A stretch of DNA of 64,000 bases, from positions 62,001 to 126,000 of the forward strand of contig NZ_FOAN01000002.1 in the NCBI RefSeq assembly GCF_900109525.1. The letters are read 5' to 3'. Below the pieces are notes generated by a model that made no database searches, was not told the DNA's origin, and worked only from the letters and a program-made list of their open reading frames with translations. Shown here one piece after another: positions 44,634-51,947 of this stretch. Source of the stretch: Allobosea lupini. GTDB taxonomy: Bacteria; Pseudomonadota; Alphaproteobacteria; Rhizobiales; Beijerinckiaceae. The translations under genes were made by a program, and so were the position numbers. The first letter of the stretch is position 1. Each line of letters opens with the position of its first letter.

Positions 44634-45338
44634 ATGGAACCGATTCTCGTTTATGGCTACCCGGCCGGCACCTCGATGGGCCTGGTCGCGGCTCTGGAAT
44701 GGCTTGGCCAGCCCTACAAGCTCAGCCGCGTCGACATGCTCGGCGAGATGCGCGAGCCACCCTACAAGCGGATCAACCAGCGTGTCGAAACGCCGGTCTT
44801 GATCACGGATAAAGGCCGGCCGCTGACCGAGACCATGGCGATCGCCGCCTATCTCGAGGCGCGCGACACAGAGCGCAAGATCAGCTTCGATCCGCTCTCG
44901 CCCGAAGCCGACCGCATGCACCAGCTGATGGGCTTCCTCAACACCGGCTTTACCGGCGCCTTCACGCCGTTGTGGGTGGCGCTGGAGCTGCCCGAGCCCG
45001 ATCCGGATTTCGAGGCGGCACTGCGCCGTTTCGGGCGCGAGCGCGTGATCGAGCGCCACGACAGGCTGGAAGAAATGCTCGATGGCGGGAACTGGCTGGC
45101 CGGCGGCAAGCACAGCCTCGCCGACGGGCTGCTCGCAGGCGTGGCGCGCTGGCTGGAGTACCATGAGGTCGCCAATCTCTCGCGCTGGCCGAAGCTGCAG
45201 GCGCTGCGCCAGCGGGTCGAGGCCGATCCGGCGGTGGTCTTCGCGACCGCGCTGGAAAACGGCGATACACCGGCCGGCGGCGGCGCCTTCAAGGGTCATG
45301 TGCCGTTGGCCGAGGTGATCGAGCGCTTCGGCGCCTGA
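44634..45338 (+). CDS. Glutathione S-transferase-like protein
   Basis: Protein of 234 residues with a thioredoxin-like N-terminal domain (ILVYGYPAGTSMGLVAALEWLG; VETPVLITDKGRPLTETMAIAAYLE with cis-Pro and Glu-Thr) and a helical C-terminal domain (DGLLAGVARWLEYH). Divergent from an HxlR regulator, which likely controls it. A hairpin terminator follows directly. Substrate unknown. Confidence 0.88.
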   Translation: MEPILVYGYPAGTSMGLVAALEWLGQPYKLSRVDMLGEMREPPYKRINQRVETPVLITDKGRPLTETMAIAAYLEARDTERKISFDPLSPEADRMHQLMGFLNTGFTGAFTPLWVALELPEPDPDFEAALRRFGRERVIERHDRLEEMLDGGNWLAGGKHSLADGLLAGVARWLEYHEVANLSRWPKLQALRQRVEADPAVVFATALENGDTPAGGGAFKGHVPLAEVIERFGA

Positions 45339-45345
45339 CACGCGA

Positions 45346-45380
45346 AAGACGCGCCGGGCCGAGCGTCCGGCGCGTCTTGT
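45346..45380 (+). terminator. Terminator after the GST-like gene
   Basis: Perfect 12-bp stem AAGACGCGCCGG / CCGGCGCGTCTT with a 9-base loop, followed only by GT, so the T tract is short. It starts 7 bases after the stop. Confidence 0.7.
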
Positions 45381-45400
45381 ATGCTTGATCGCAGCACCCA

Positions 45401-45425
45401 TGATATACATGATCCGTGTATATCA
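45401..45425. promoter_or_regulatory. Operator of the vapBC pair
   Basis: Perfect 9-bp inverted repeat TGATATACA / TGTATATCA with a 7-base spacer, ending 15 bases before the antitoxin ATG. Antitoxins of this type repress their own operon from such sites. Confidence 0.65.
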
Positions 45426-45440
45426 AGCAGGAGATGATCC

Positions 45441-45677
45441 ATGCAGGTGGCACGTTGGGGCAACAGCCTCGCCATCCGGATACCCACCGCCGTCAGTGAG
45501 GCGTTGGCCCTCAAGGAGGGCGACGATGTGGAGATCCGTATCGCCGATGACCGCACCTTCCTGATCGCTCGCGACGAGCGCAAGCCGCAGGCGCTTGCCC
45601 GCATCCGCAGCCTGCGCAAGCCGCTTCCTCCCGGCTGGCGCTTCGATCGTGACGAGGTCAATGAGCGCGCGCCGTGA
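45441..45677 (+). CDS. AbrB/MazE-type antitoxin (VapB-like)
   Basis: Antitoxin of 78 residues. The N-terminal swapped-hairpin DNA-binding domain is MQVARWGNSLAIRIPTAV...LKEGDDVEIRIADDRTFLI; the C-terminal tail (PLPPGWRFDRDEVNERAP) should bind the toxin. AGGAG precedes the ATG. The stop overlaps the toxin GTG start by 4 bases. It likely autoregulates through the 45401-45425 repeat. Confidence 0.92.
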   Translation: MQVARWGNSLAIRIPTAVSEALALKEGDDVEIRIADDRTFLIARDERKPQALARIRSLRKPLPPGWRFDRDEVNERAP

Positions 45678-46078
45678 CGCGCGCCTTCCTCGACAGCAAT
45701 GTCGTGGTCTATGCCTTCAGCGACGATCCGCGGAACGGCGTGGCCGAAGAGTTGCTCGGCCGCGGCTGCGAGATCAGTGTCCAGGTCCTGAACGAGTTCG
45801 CCCATGTCGCGCGGCGCAAGCTCGGTCTCTCGTGGGCCGAGATCTGCGATGCAGTCGAGGCGATCACCACGCTGAGCCGAACCGTCCATCCGCTCGATCT
45901 CGTCACGCACCAGGACGCCGTGCGCCTGGCTGAGCGGCACAAATTCGGCTTCTACGACGCGCTGATCGTCGCCAGCGCTCTGCGCGCCGGCTGCACGGTT
46001 CTCCATAGCGAAGACCTGCAGCACGGCCTTGTCGTCGAGGGGCAGCTTCGGATCGAGAATCCGTTCCGGGCGGAATAA
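45674..46078 (+). CDS. PIN-domain toxin (VapC-like)
   Basis: RNase toxin of 134 residues. Acidic catalytic residues are in the expected places: Asp in AFLDSNVVVYAF, Glu in VLNEFAHVARR, Asp in FGFYDALIVASAL and Asp in LHSEDLQHG. GTG start with GTGA overlap to the antitoxin. VapC toxins cut tRNA or rRNA; the target is unknown. Confidence 0.92.
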   Translation: MTRAFLDSNVVVYAFSDDPRNGVAEELLGRGCEISVQVLNEFAHVARRKLGLSWAEICDAVEAITTLSRTVHPLDLVTHQDAVRLAERHKFGFYDALIVASALRAGCTVLHSEDLQHGLVVEGQLRIENPFRAE

Positions 46079-46085
46079 CCGAGCT

Positions 46086-47117
46086 CTACTCGCCCTTCTG
46101 CGAGACCTGTGCCTGTGCGAAGGTCGCCATGCCGGAATGGACGCCGGCGGCGGCCTTGACCAGGCCGGCCGCGAGCGCGGCGCCCGTCCCTTCGCCGAGC
46201 CGCATGTCGAGCGCCAGCAAAGGCTGCTTGCCGAGCTTGACCAATGCCTGCGCATGGGCGCCCTCGGCCGAGAGATGGCCGGCGATGCAGTGGTCGAGCG
46301 CGGAGGAGTCGAGCGCGTGCAGGATCGCTGCGGCGGCGGTCACGACATAGCCGTCGAGGATCACCGGGATGCGCTGCAGGCGGGCGGCGAGGATAGCGCC
46401 GCAGATCGCCGCCATCTCGCGGCCACCGAAGCGGCGCAGCACTTCGAGCGGATCGTTCAAATGACTGGCGTGAAGCTTCAGCCCGGCCTCGACCGCGGCG
46501 ATCTTGCGCCTCAGCCCGTCCTCGTCGACGCCGGTGCCGCGGCCGCACCACTGGGCCGCGCCGCCGCCATAGAGCGCGGCGAAGATCGCGGCCGCGGAGG
46601 TGGTGTTGCCGATGCCCATCTCACCGAGCGCCAGCAGATCGGCGCCACCCGCGAGCGCCTCCATGCCGAAGGCCATGGTGGCGACGCAGGCGCGCTCGTC
46701 GAGCGCATCTCCTTCGGTGAAATCGCCGGTCGGCAGGTCGAGCGCAAGGTCGAAGACCTTGAAGCCGAGATCGTAGGCAGCGCAGATCTGGTTGATCGCG
46801 GCACCACCGGCGGCGAAGTTCTCCAGCATCTGCCGCGTCACGCTCTGTGGAAACGCCGAGACGCCCTGGGCGACGACGCCGTGATTGCCGGCGAAGACGC
46901 AGACCAGGGGCCGGTCGACCCGCGGCGGCGCCTTGCCCTGCCAGGCGGCGAGCCATTCGGCGATCTCCTCCAGCCGCCCGAGGCTGCCGGCCGGCTTGGT
47001 CAGCTCCTTGTCGCGGGCGCGCACCGTGTTGGCCGCGGCCATGTCGGGGCCGGGCATGTTGGCGATGAGATTGCGGATATCGTCGAAGGGCAGGCCGGAG
47101 GCGGGCATCGCAGACAT
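46086..47117 (-). CDS. cobT: Nicotinate-nucleotide--dimethylbenzimidazole phosphoribosyltransferase
   Basis: Makes alpha-ribazole phosphate, the lower-ligand nucleotide of vitamin B12, from nicotinate mononucleotide and dimethylbenzimidazole. Length 343 residues. Family motifs: ELTKPAGSLGRLEEIAEWLA, FAGNHGVVAQGVSAFP, GEMGIGNTTSAAA and, near the end, DMRLGEGTGAALA, whose Glu is the catalytic base. Divergent from cobS, 107 bases away, so the two last steps of B12 assembly are paired. No cobalamin riboswitch was recognised in between. Confidence 0.96.
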   Translation of the reverse strand: MSAMPASGLPFDDIRNLIANMPGPDMAAANTVRARDKELTKPAGSLGRLEEIAEWLAAWQGKAPPRVDRPLVCVFAGNHGVVAQGVSAFPQSVTRQMLENFAAGGAAINQICAAYDLGFKVFDLALDLPTGDFTEGDALDERACVATMAFGMEALAGGADLLALGEMGIGNTTSAAAIFAALYGGGAAQWCGRGTGVDEDGLRRKIAAVEAGLKLHASHLNDPLEVLRRFGGREMAAICGAILAARLQRIPVILDGYVVTAAAAILHALDSSALDHCIAGHLSAEGAHAQALVKLGKQPLLALDMRLGEGTGAALAAGLVKAAAGVHSGMATFAQAQVSQKGE

Positions 47118-47224
47118 CTGAGGAAGCCGATCTTGAAAACCTGAGGAATCGGGCAGCGCGAGATCGCCGCCGCGCAGCCGCTGCTGCTATAGGCTGGAGC
47201 GGACGAAGACAATCCGAGGGCAGC

Positions 47225-48073
47225 GTGACGCAGACCGACAGCGATGATGCGACGCAGGCAACGGCGCCCGCCTGGCCGGGCTGGCTGATCGCGACCGCAA
47301 CCTGCATCCGCTTCTATTCGCGCCTGCCGGTACCGGCGCTGCCGGGCGAGACCGCACACACCCTGCCCGATTTCCGGCTGGTGCCGCGCGCCCTGCCCGT
47401 CGCGGCGCTGGTCATCGCGCTCCCTGCGACGCTGATCGCACTGCTGGCCGGCCTTGCCGGCGTCAACGCGCTGCTGACCGCAGCGCTCACCGTGACCGCG
47501 CTCGTGGTGACGACCGGCGCCTTCCACGAGGACGGGCTCGCCGACAGCGCCGACGGGCTGTTCGGCGGGCATACGCCGGAGCGGCGGCTGGAGATCATGA
47601 AGGACAGCCGCGTCGGTACCTTCGGGGCGCTGGCACTCGGCCTGTCGCTGTTGCTGCGGGTGAGCGCGCTCGCGGCGATCCAGCAAGGCGCTGGTGCTTG
47701 GGCGGCCGCGGCAGCCGTGCTCGTCGCGGCGCCGTGGTCGCGCGTCGAGGGTCTTCGCATCCTCGCGACGACCCCGCCAACCCGGCGCGACGGCGCCTCC
47801 GCCACGGTCGGACAACCCGATCGATCGGTACTGCCGGTCGCCTATGGCTTGTCGGGTGCGCTCGCCCTGTTGCTGGTCGCAGCCGGCGCCCTCCCCTTTG
47901 CTGGCGTCCTGATAGGCCTGGCCCTCTCGGCGCTGACGACCCTCTGGCTGTCGCGCACCGCCATCCGCCTAATCGGCGGGCAGACCGGCGACATCCTCGG
48001 CGCGGCGCAGCAGCTCGGCGAGATCGCGATCTATCTCGGCCTCGCCATCGTCATCGGCTGGGGCGGGCAATGA
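47225..48073 (+). CDS. cobS: Adenosylcobinamide-GDP ribazoletransferase
   Basis: Membrane enzyme of 282 residues that joins adenosylcobinamide-GDP with alpha-ribazole to complete adenosylcobalamin. The start region TATCIRFYSRLPVPALPG and the metal-binding FHEDGLADSADGLFGGHTPERRLEIMKDS (read in parts) are diagnostic; at least five helices follow. It overlaps the DUF1289 gene by 4 bases (ATGA). Confidence 0.95.
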   Translation: MTQTDSDDATQATAPAWPGWLIATATCIRFYSRLPVPALPGETAHTLPDFRLVPRALPVAALVIALPATLIALLAGLAGVNALLTAALTVTALVVTTGAFHEDGLADSADGLFGGHTPERRLEIMKDSRVGTFGALALGLSLLLRVSALAAIQQGAGAWAAAAAVLVAAPWSRVEGLRILATTPPTRRDGASATVGQPDRSVLPVAYGLSGALALLLVAAGALPFAGVLIGLALSALTTLWLSRTAIRLIGGQTGDILGAAQQLGEIAIYLGLAIVIGWGGQ

Positions 48074-48270
48074 GCGCGATCTCGAGCCCCTGCATCAAGA
48101 TCTGCGTGATGGATCCCGCGAGCAAGCTTTGCCAAGGCTGCGGGCGGACCCTGCAGGAAATCGCTCAATGGTCGCGGCTCTCGGAGGCGGAGCGGCTCGC
48201 CATCATGGCGATGCTGGAAACGCGCCTCAGCCGTCCGCGAGACGGGCAAGCTCCTCGCCGGTCAGCCTGA
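48070..48270 (+). CDS. DUF1289 protein, 66 aa
   Basis: Small Cys-rich protein. SPCIKICVMDPASKLCQGCGRTLQEIAQW carries the four Cys (read in parts) of DUF1289, probably a zinc or iron-sulfur site. Coupled to cobS by an ATGA overlap. Its 3' end overlaps the 3' end of the convergent acetyltransferase gene by 44 bases. Function unknown. Confidence 0.87.
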   Translation: MSAISSPCIKICVMDPASKLCQGCGRTLQEIAQWSRLSEAERLAIMAMLETRLSRPRDGQAPRRSA

Positions 48271-48694
48271 AGAAGACCTTCTCCTGGTGCTGTTTGGCGC
48301 CGAGGTTCCCGTAGAAGCGCAGCAGGCGCTCATCATCACGCGCCGCCGTCCAGTCGATCCGGCCAAGGCCGCGAGCGAGCGCGAGCCGCGCCAGTTCGGC
48401 GAGCAGCGCCCTGCCGGCGCCGAGCCCGCGGGCGGCCTGCGCCACATAGATTTCCTTGAGGAAGCAGCCGGGCCGGAGACCCGGACCGGGGTAGATCGCC
48501 GAAAAAGCAGCGAAGCCGACGATTGCGCTGTCGTGCTCGGCGACGAGGAGTTCGGTCCCGGCCGGCCGGTTCGCCAGGCCGGCGCGGATTTCGGCATCGG
48601 ACGGACAGGGCACACGGTAATGCGCCTGCATCTCAGCCATCAGGCCGGCCAGACCGGGATGATCGGCCACCTCGCAGGCGCGTATGGCGACCAT
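48227..48694 (-). CDS. GNAT-family N-acetyltransferase
   Basis: Acetyltransferase of 155 residues. The acetyl-CoA loop is IYVAQAARGLGAGRALLAEL (motif RGLGAGRAL), preceded by GCFLKEIYV and followed by RIDWTAARDDERLLRFYGNLGA. The ATG at 48694 (MVAIRACEV) comes 11 bases after the TauE/SafE stop, so the two genes may be co-transcribed. Target unknown; overlaps the DUF1289 gene tail to tail. Confidence 0.9.
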   Translation of the reverse strand: MVAIRACEVADHPGLAGLMAEMQAHYRVPCPSDAEIRAGLANRPAGTELLVAEHDSAIVGFAAFSAIYPGPGLRPGCFLKEIYVAQAARGLGAGRALLAELARLALARGLGRIDWTAARDDERLLRFYGNLGAKQHQEKVFFRLTGEELARLADG

Positions 48695-48705
48695 GCCCGC
48701 CTCGC

Positions 48706-49542
48706 TCAGGCGATCAGCGACCAGAAGAAGCGGGCGCAGACCACCAGCAGGAAGATGCCGAAGGCCACCTCCAGCCGGCGCTTCGACAGCCGGTGCGCCA
48801 GGCGCGCGCCGATCGGCGCCGTCCAGATCGAGGTCGGAATAAACAGCAGGAAGCCGATGAACGAGACATAGCCGAGCGAGAGCGGCGGCAGGATGTCCAT
48901 CTTCGGCCAGCCGGCATAAATGTAGCCGAGCGCGCCGGGGATCGAAATCAGTACGCCGAGGCCCGAGGAGGTCGCGACCGCCTGGTGGATCGGCCGGCCG
49001 TAGAAGGTCATGAACAGGCTGGAGAGCTGGCCTCCGCCGATGCCCATCAGCGCCGACAGGATGCCGATGACCACGCCATAGATCCGCATCAGGAGGGGAC
49101 CCGGCATATCGTCGCCGAGCTTCCAGCGGTCGGAGGCGAAGAGCAGGCGCATGGCGCTGGCGAAGGCGACCGCGACGAAGACCGCCTTGAACACATCGGG
49201 CGGGGCATAGCGCGCTATCACGCTGCCGCCGATCACACCGAGCACGACGGGAACGGCCCAGATCTTGATGATCGAGGTGTCGACCATGCCCTTGGCGAGA
49301 TGGGCCCGGTAGGAGCGGATCGAGGTCGGGATGATCACCGCCAGCGACGTGCCGACGACGAGCGGCATGCGGACTTCCTCCGGCACGCCGATCACCCGGA
49401 AGACCTCGTAGAGCACCGGCACGATGACGGCGCCGCCGCCGACGCCGAACAGGCCCGCGAGCAGGCCGGTGACGGCGCCCGCCGCGATCAGCGACACCGC
49501 GAGGAAGATCAGGTCGTTCAGGGGAATGCCGGCGATCATCAT
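48706..49542 (-). CDS. TauE/SafE-family (TSUP) membrane permease
   Basis: Membrane protein of 278 residues with about eight helices. GLLAGLFGVGGGAVIVPVLYEVF is the conserved first half motif and GIGGGQLSSLFMTFYGRPIHQAVATSSGLG (in parts) the second. Members export sulfite, sulfoacetate or other small sulfur or organic anions. No sulfur gene is adjacent, though a DsrE-like protein follows 162 bases upstream. Confidence 0.92.
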   Translation of the reverse strand: MMIAGIPLNDLIFLAVSLIAAGAVTGLLAGLFGVGGGAVIVPVLYEVFRVIGVPEEVRMPLVVGTSLAVIIPTSIRSYRAHLAKGMVDTSIIKIWAVPVVLGVIGGSVIARYAPPDVFKAVFVAVAFASAMRLLFASDRWKLGDDMPGPLLMRIYGVVIGILSALMGIGGGQLSSLFMTFYGRPIHQAVATSSGLGVLISIPGALGYIYAGWPKMDILPPLSLGYVSFIGFLLFIPTSIWTAPIGARLAHRLSKRRLEVAFGIFLLVVCARFFWSLIA

Positions 49543-49704
49543 GCACCCGAGCCAGGACAGGTCGGGCTGCTCTTAGGCCTTTGTCCGGAAAGGGCAAGGT
49601 TCAGGCGGCAAGGCAGGCATGCGCCGAGGCGACCGCGTCATCGGCGCAGCGTCGCGGCAGACTGCGCGGCGGAGCGGTCCCGACGCGCCCGAAACGGGTG
49701 CCGG

Positions 49705-50211
49705 TCACGGCTTGACGTAGGTCCAGCCCTTCTCCTGCAGCTCCATAACCCGGACGACGCCGGACTTCACCACCGTCGCCTCGGGGATCAGGGCAATCTC
49801 CTTGTTCTCGGCCTTGCTCATATTGCCCTGGGTGTTGCCGCAGGCCTTGAAGGAAATGGCCGGCGTGCTCAGGGCGATCGTCGAGATCCGCGCCTTCACC
49901 GGCGAGGTGTCGTCGCGCAGCATGTGCAGGCCGGGCCCGAAGGTAACGACCTCGATCTCCACCTTCTCGCCGAGCTCCTGATAGTACTGCGCCACATTGG
50001 TCGCGTTGTTGAGCGCAAGATTCATCATCGCGGGATCGTTGGTGTTCACCTGCAGGATGAGCCGGTGTGGCTTCCTGTCGGGCACTGGCGGCTTCGGTGC
50101 CTGCACGGCGCTCTGCTTCGTGGCCTGCGCCATCGCGGGCGAGGAGGCGAAGGTGACAGCGAGGCCGGCCAGCAGAGCAGCGCCAAAAGCATCTTTGAAC
50201 CTTATCGTCAT
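49705..50211 (-). CDS. Secreted DsrE-like protein
   Basis: Periplasmic protein of 168 residues with a signal peptide (ALLAGLAVTFASSPAMAQ). The mature part, HRLILQVNTNDPAMMNLALNNATN (in parts), IEVVTFGPGLHML and SFKACGNTQGNM, follows the DsrE/DsrF fold, with one Cys at the position used for sulfur transfer in related proteins. It is the last gene of a four-gene operon. GGTGGA stands 6 bases before the ATG. Role in sulfur metabolism is possible but unproven; exported DsrE proteins are poorly studied. Confidence 0.82.
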   Translation of the reverse strand: MTIRFKDAFGAALLAGLAVTFASSPAMAQATKQSAVQAPKPPVPDRKPHRLILQVNTNDPAMMNLALNNATNVAQYYQELGEKVEIEVVTFGPGLHMLRDDTSPVKARISTIALSTPAISFKACGNTQGNMSKAENKEIALIPEATVVKSGVVRVMELQEKGWTYVKP

Positions 50212-50235
50212 CGGATTCCACCCATGGTTCGAGGA

Positions 50236-50865
50236 CTATTCGCTACGTGGCCTGGCAAGGGTGCGCGGCCATTTGCAGGCTGCGGCGACCCTGTCCCGCG
50301 CCGCTTTCAGGCCGACGAGGCTGAAATGCGCGTCATGGACGGCGCCCGCGCGCGTGCCGAGACGGATCGCGATGCCCCCCTCATTGGGGAGCGACAGCAG
50401 CAGGCCGACCACATCGCCCCTGAAGGCAACCCCGGTCCCGTAGGACGGCCGGCCCGCCGCGAGTTGCACGGGCTGGCTGTCATCGACGCGATAGGACAGT
50501 ACGGAGTCGGCTCCGCTCTCGGATGCGGCCGGCCCGCCAAGGACCAACTCGGTCCGGCCACCGCGGCAGTGAATGGAAAGCTGCTTCAGGGCGCCGTTGG
50601 CACCGCCTTCGGCGAAGGCGGTGGCGGTGACGATCGGCGTGTAGTCGATCGGTGACGTAGTCTCGCTGACGATCCAGCCATCGGCATCTCCCGCGGGACG
50701 CCTGGGCACCGTCACAGGCTGCGGCAGCTTGTTCAGGCAGGCAGGCCGCTCCGCCGGATCGAGCAGCGAGCAGGCGCGAAGCTGCGCCATCGGATCGGGC
50801 GCCCCCTGTGCGAAGGCGACCTGGCTCGCAACCTCGAAGACGACGGAGAGCATGATCAGCTTCAT
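50236..50865 (-). CDS. Secreted protein resembling the VasI/TagO domain
   Basis: Exported protein of 209 residues with an N-terminal hydrophobic leader (LIMLSVVFEVASQVAFAQ). After QLRACSLLDPAERPACLNKL comes GWIVSETTSPIDYTPIVTATAF, then LSIHCRGGRTELVLGG, YRVDDSQPVQ and AHFSLVGLKAARDRVAAAC. The W-x-V-x-x-x-x-SPID start and the SL-GL-x-x-A...C end match the pattern of type VI secretion-associated VasI-like proteins, which also occur without type VI genes. None of those genes is in this window. ATGA overlap with the TAXI gene. Confidence 0.6.
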   Translation of the reverse strand: MKLIMLSVVFEVASQVAFAQGAPDPMAQLRACSLLDPAERPACLNKLPQPVTVPRRPAGDADGWIVSETTSPIDYTPIVTATAFAEGGANGALKQLSIHCRGGRTELVLGGPAASESGADSVLSYRVDDSQPVQLAAGRPSYGTGVAFRGDVVGLLLSLPNEGGIAIRLGTRAGAVHDAHFSLVGLKAARDRVAAACKWPRTLARPRSE

Positions 50866-51896
50866 TGGCTCGCACGTTGCGTCTGCGCCTTGCGATCCAG
50901 CCAGTCCTGCGCTGCCGGGAAGCGGTCGAGGCCGGGCACGGTCGCGGCGAGATTGATCGACTTCCATTTCGGGTCGAAGCCCGGTGCCTGCAGCTTCTCG
51001 ACGCGGCTGAACAGGGTGTCGACGAAGCGCGCGACGCGCTCGTAGCGGTTGGTCTGGGGCGCCCAGTTGAACGCGACCAACGCGGTCGGCACCGCGATCG
51101 TCGAGACCCGCTCGCCCGCCTTGATCAGGCCGGGATATTCGCCGGCCTCCAGCACCGCCGGCAGATAATAGTCCTCGAACCTGCTGTCATAAGCCACCGG
51201 AAGGAACTTGAAGCCGGGCTCGAAGCGTCCGCGGACGAAGGCATCGACCGGCTTCGAGGTGATGAACACCACGCCCGCCATCTCGCCCTTGCGCATCTGT
51301 TCGAGCGCGAGCTGATGCGGGATGAAGGTGTTGTCGGCATTGATGCCGAGACGGCTGAAGATCAGCGGCCCCGAATAGGCGGCAGCGGTTCCGAGCGTGT
51401 TGAAGTTCACCTTCTTGCCGGCGAGATCCTGCAGGCTCTGGATCTCTGGCCGCACGAAGACATGCAGCTCCGAGGGGAAGAGATTGAGCACATAGGTGAT
51501 CTTGCGCCGGATCTGCGGCAGCTGGGCCTTGTACTCCTCGAGCGCGTCGGAATTGATGATCGCCGTGTCGATGCCGCGCAGATAGAGCAGCGAATTCAGG
51601 TTTTCGGTGGCGCCGCGGGTGACGATCGGCAGCACGTGCAGGTTATTCCCGTCGTCGACGACGCGGGCCATCTCGGCTCCGAGGCGAAGCGGCGCGCCCT
51701 CCAGCAGGCCCGCTGCAAGACCGACCGTCCAGGCGTTGGCCTTGTCCTGCTCCGTCGCGGCCGGCCGGACCATGCGTCGTGGCTGGCCGGAGCTCGTCTG
51801 CAAGGTCTGCGCCTCCAGGCCGGGCAAAGCGAGCATTGAAACGAGCGCCGCCAACCCGGCCAAAAGCAGCAGGGACCGTCCTGAAGGCATCTTCAT
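50862..51896 (-). CDS. TAXI-family TRAP solute-binding protein
   Basis: Exported binding protein of 344 residues with a signal peptide (SLLLLAGLAALVSMLALPGLEAQ). The TAXI features are WTVGLAAGLLEGAPLRLGAEMARV, VTRGATENLNSLLYLRGIDTAI and KKVNFNTLGTAAAYSG. TAXI proteins usually serve fused DctQM permeases; none is near. GAGGAG precedes ATG 51896. It lies in an operon with a coiled-coil membrane protein and a VasI-like protein, so it may act as a sensor or ligand presenter instead of a transporter part. Confidence 0.85.
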   Translation of the reverse strand: MKMPSGRSLLLLAGLAALVSMLALPGLEAQTLQTSSGQPRRMVRPAATEQDKANAWTVGLAAGLLEGAPLRLGAEMARVVDDGNNLHVLPIVTRGATENLNSLLYLRGIDTAIINSDALEEYKAQLPQIRRKITYVLNLFPSELHVFVRPEIQSLQDLAGKKVNFNTLGTAAAYSGPLIFSRLGINADNTFIPHQLALEQMRKGEMAGVVFITSKPVDAFVRGRFEPGFKFLPVAYDSRFEDYYLPAVLEAGEYPGLIKAGERVSTIAVPTALVAFNWAPQTNRYERVARFVDTLFSRVEKLQAPGFDPKWKSINLAATVPGLDRFPAAQDWLDRKAQTQRASQ

Positions 51897-51947
51897 CCCG
51901 CACTCTCCTCTGGAAGCCACCCGTCGTCCGGCGTCCGACATCGAGCG

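Noticed and set aside
47118..47224. Cobalamin riboswitch between cobT and cobS
   Set aside because: The 107-base space has no B12 box or the long multi-helix structure such switches need.
50236..50865. Type VI secretion system
   Set aside because: Only a single VasI-like domain protein is present; no sheath, Hcp, VgrG, ClpV or membrane-complex gene lies in the window.
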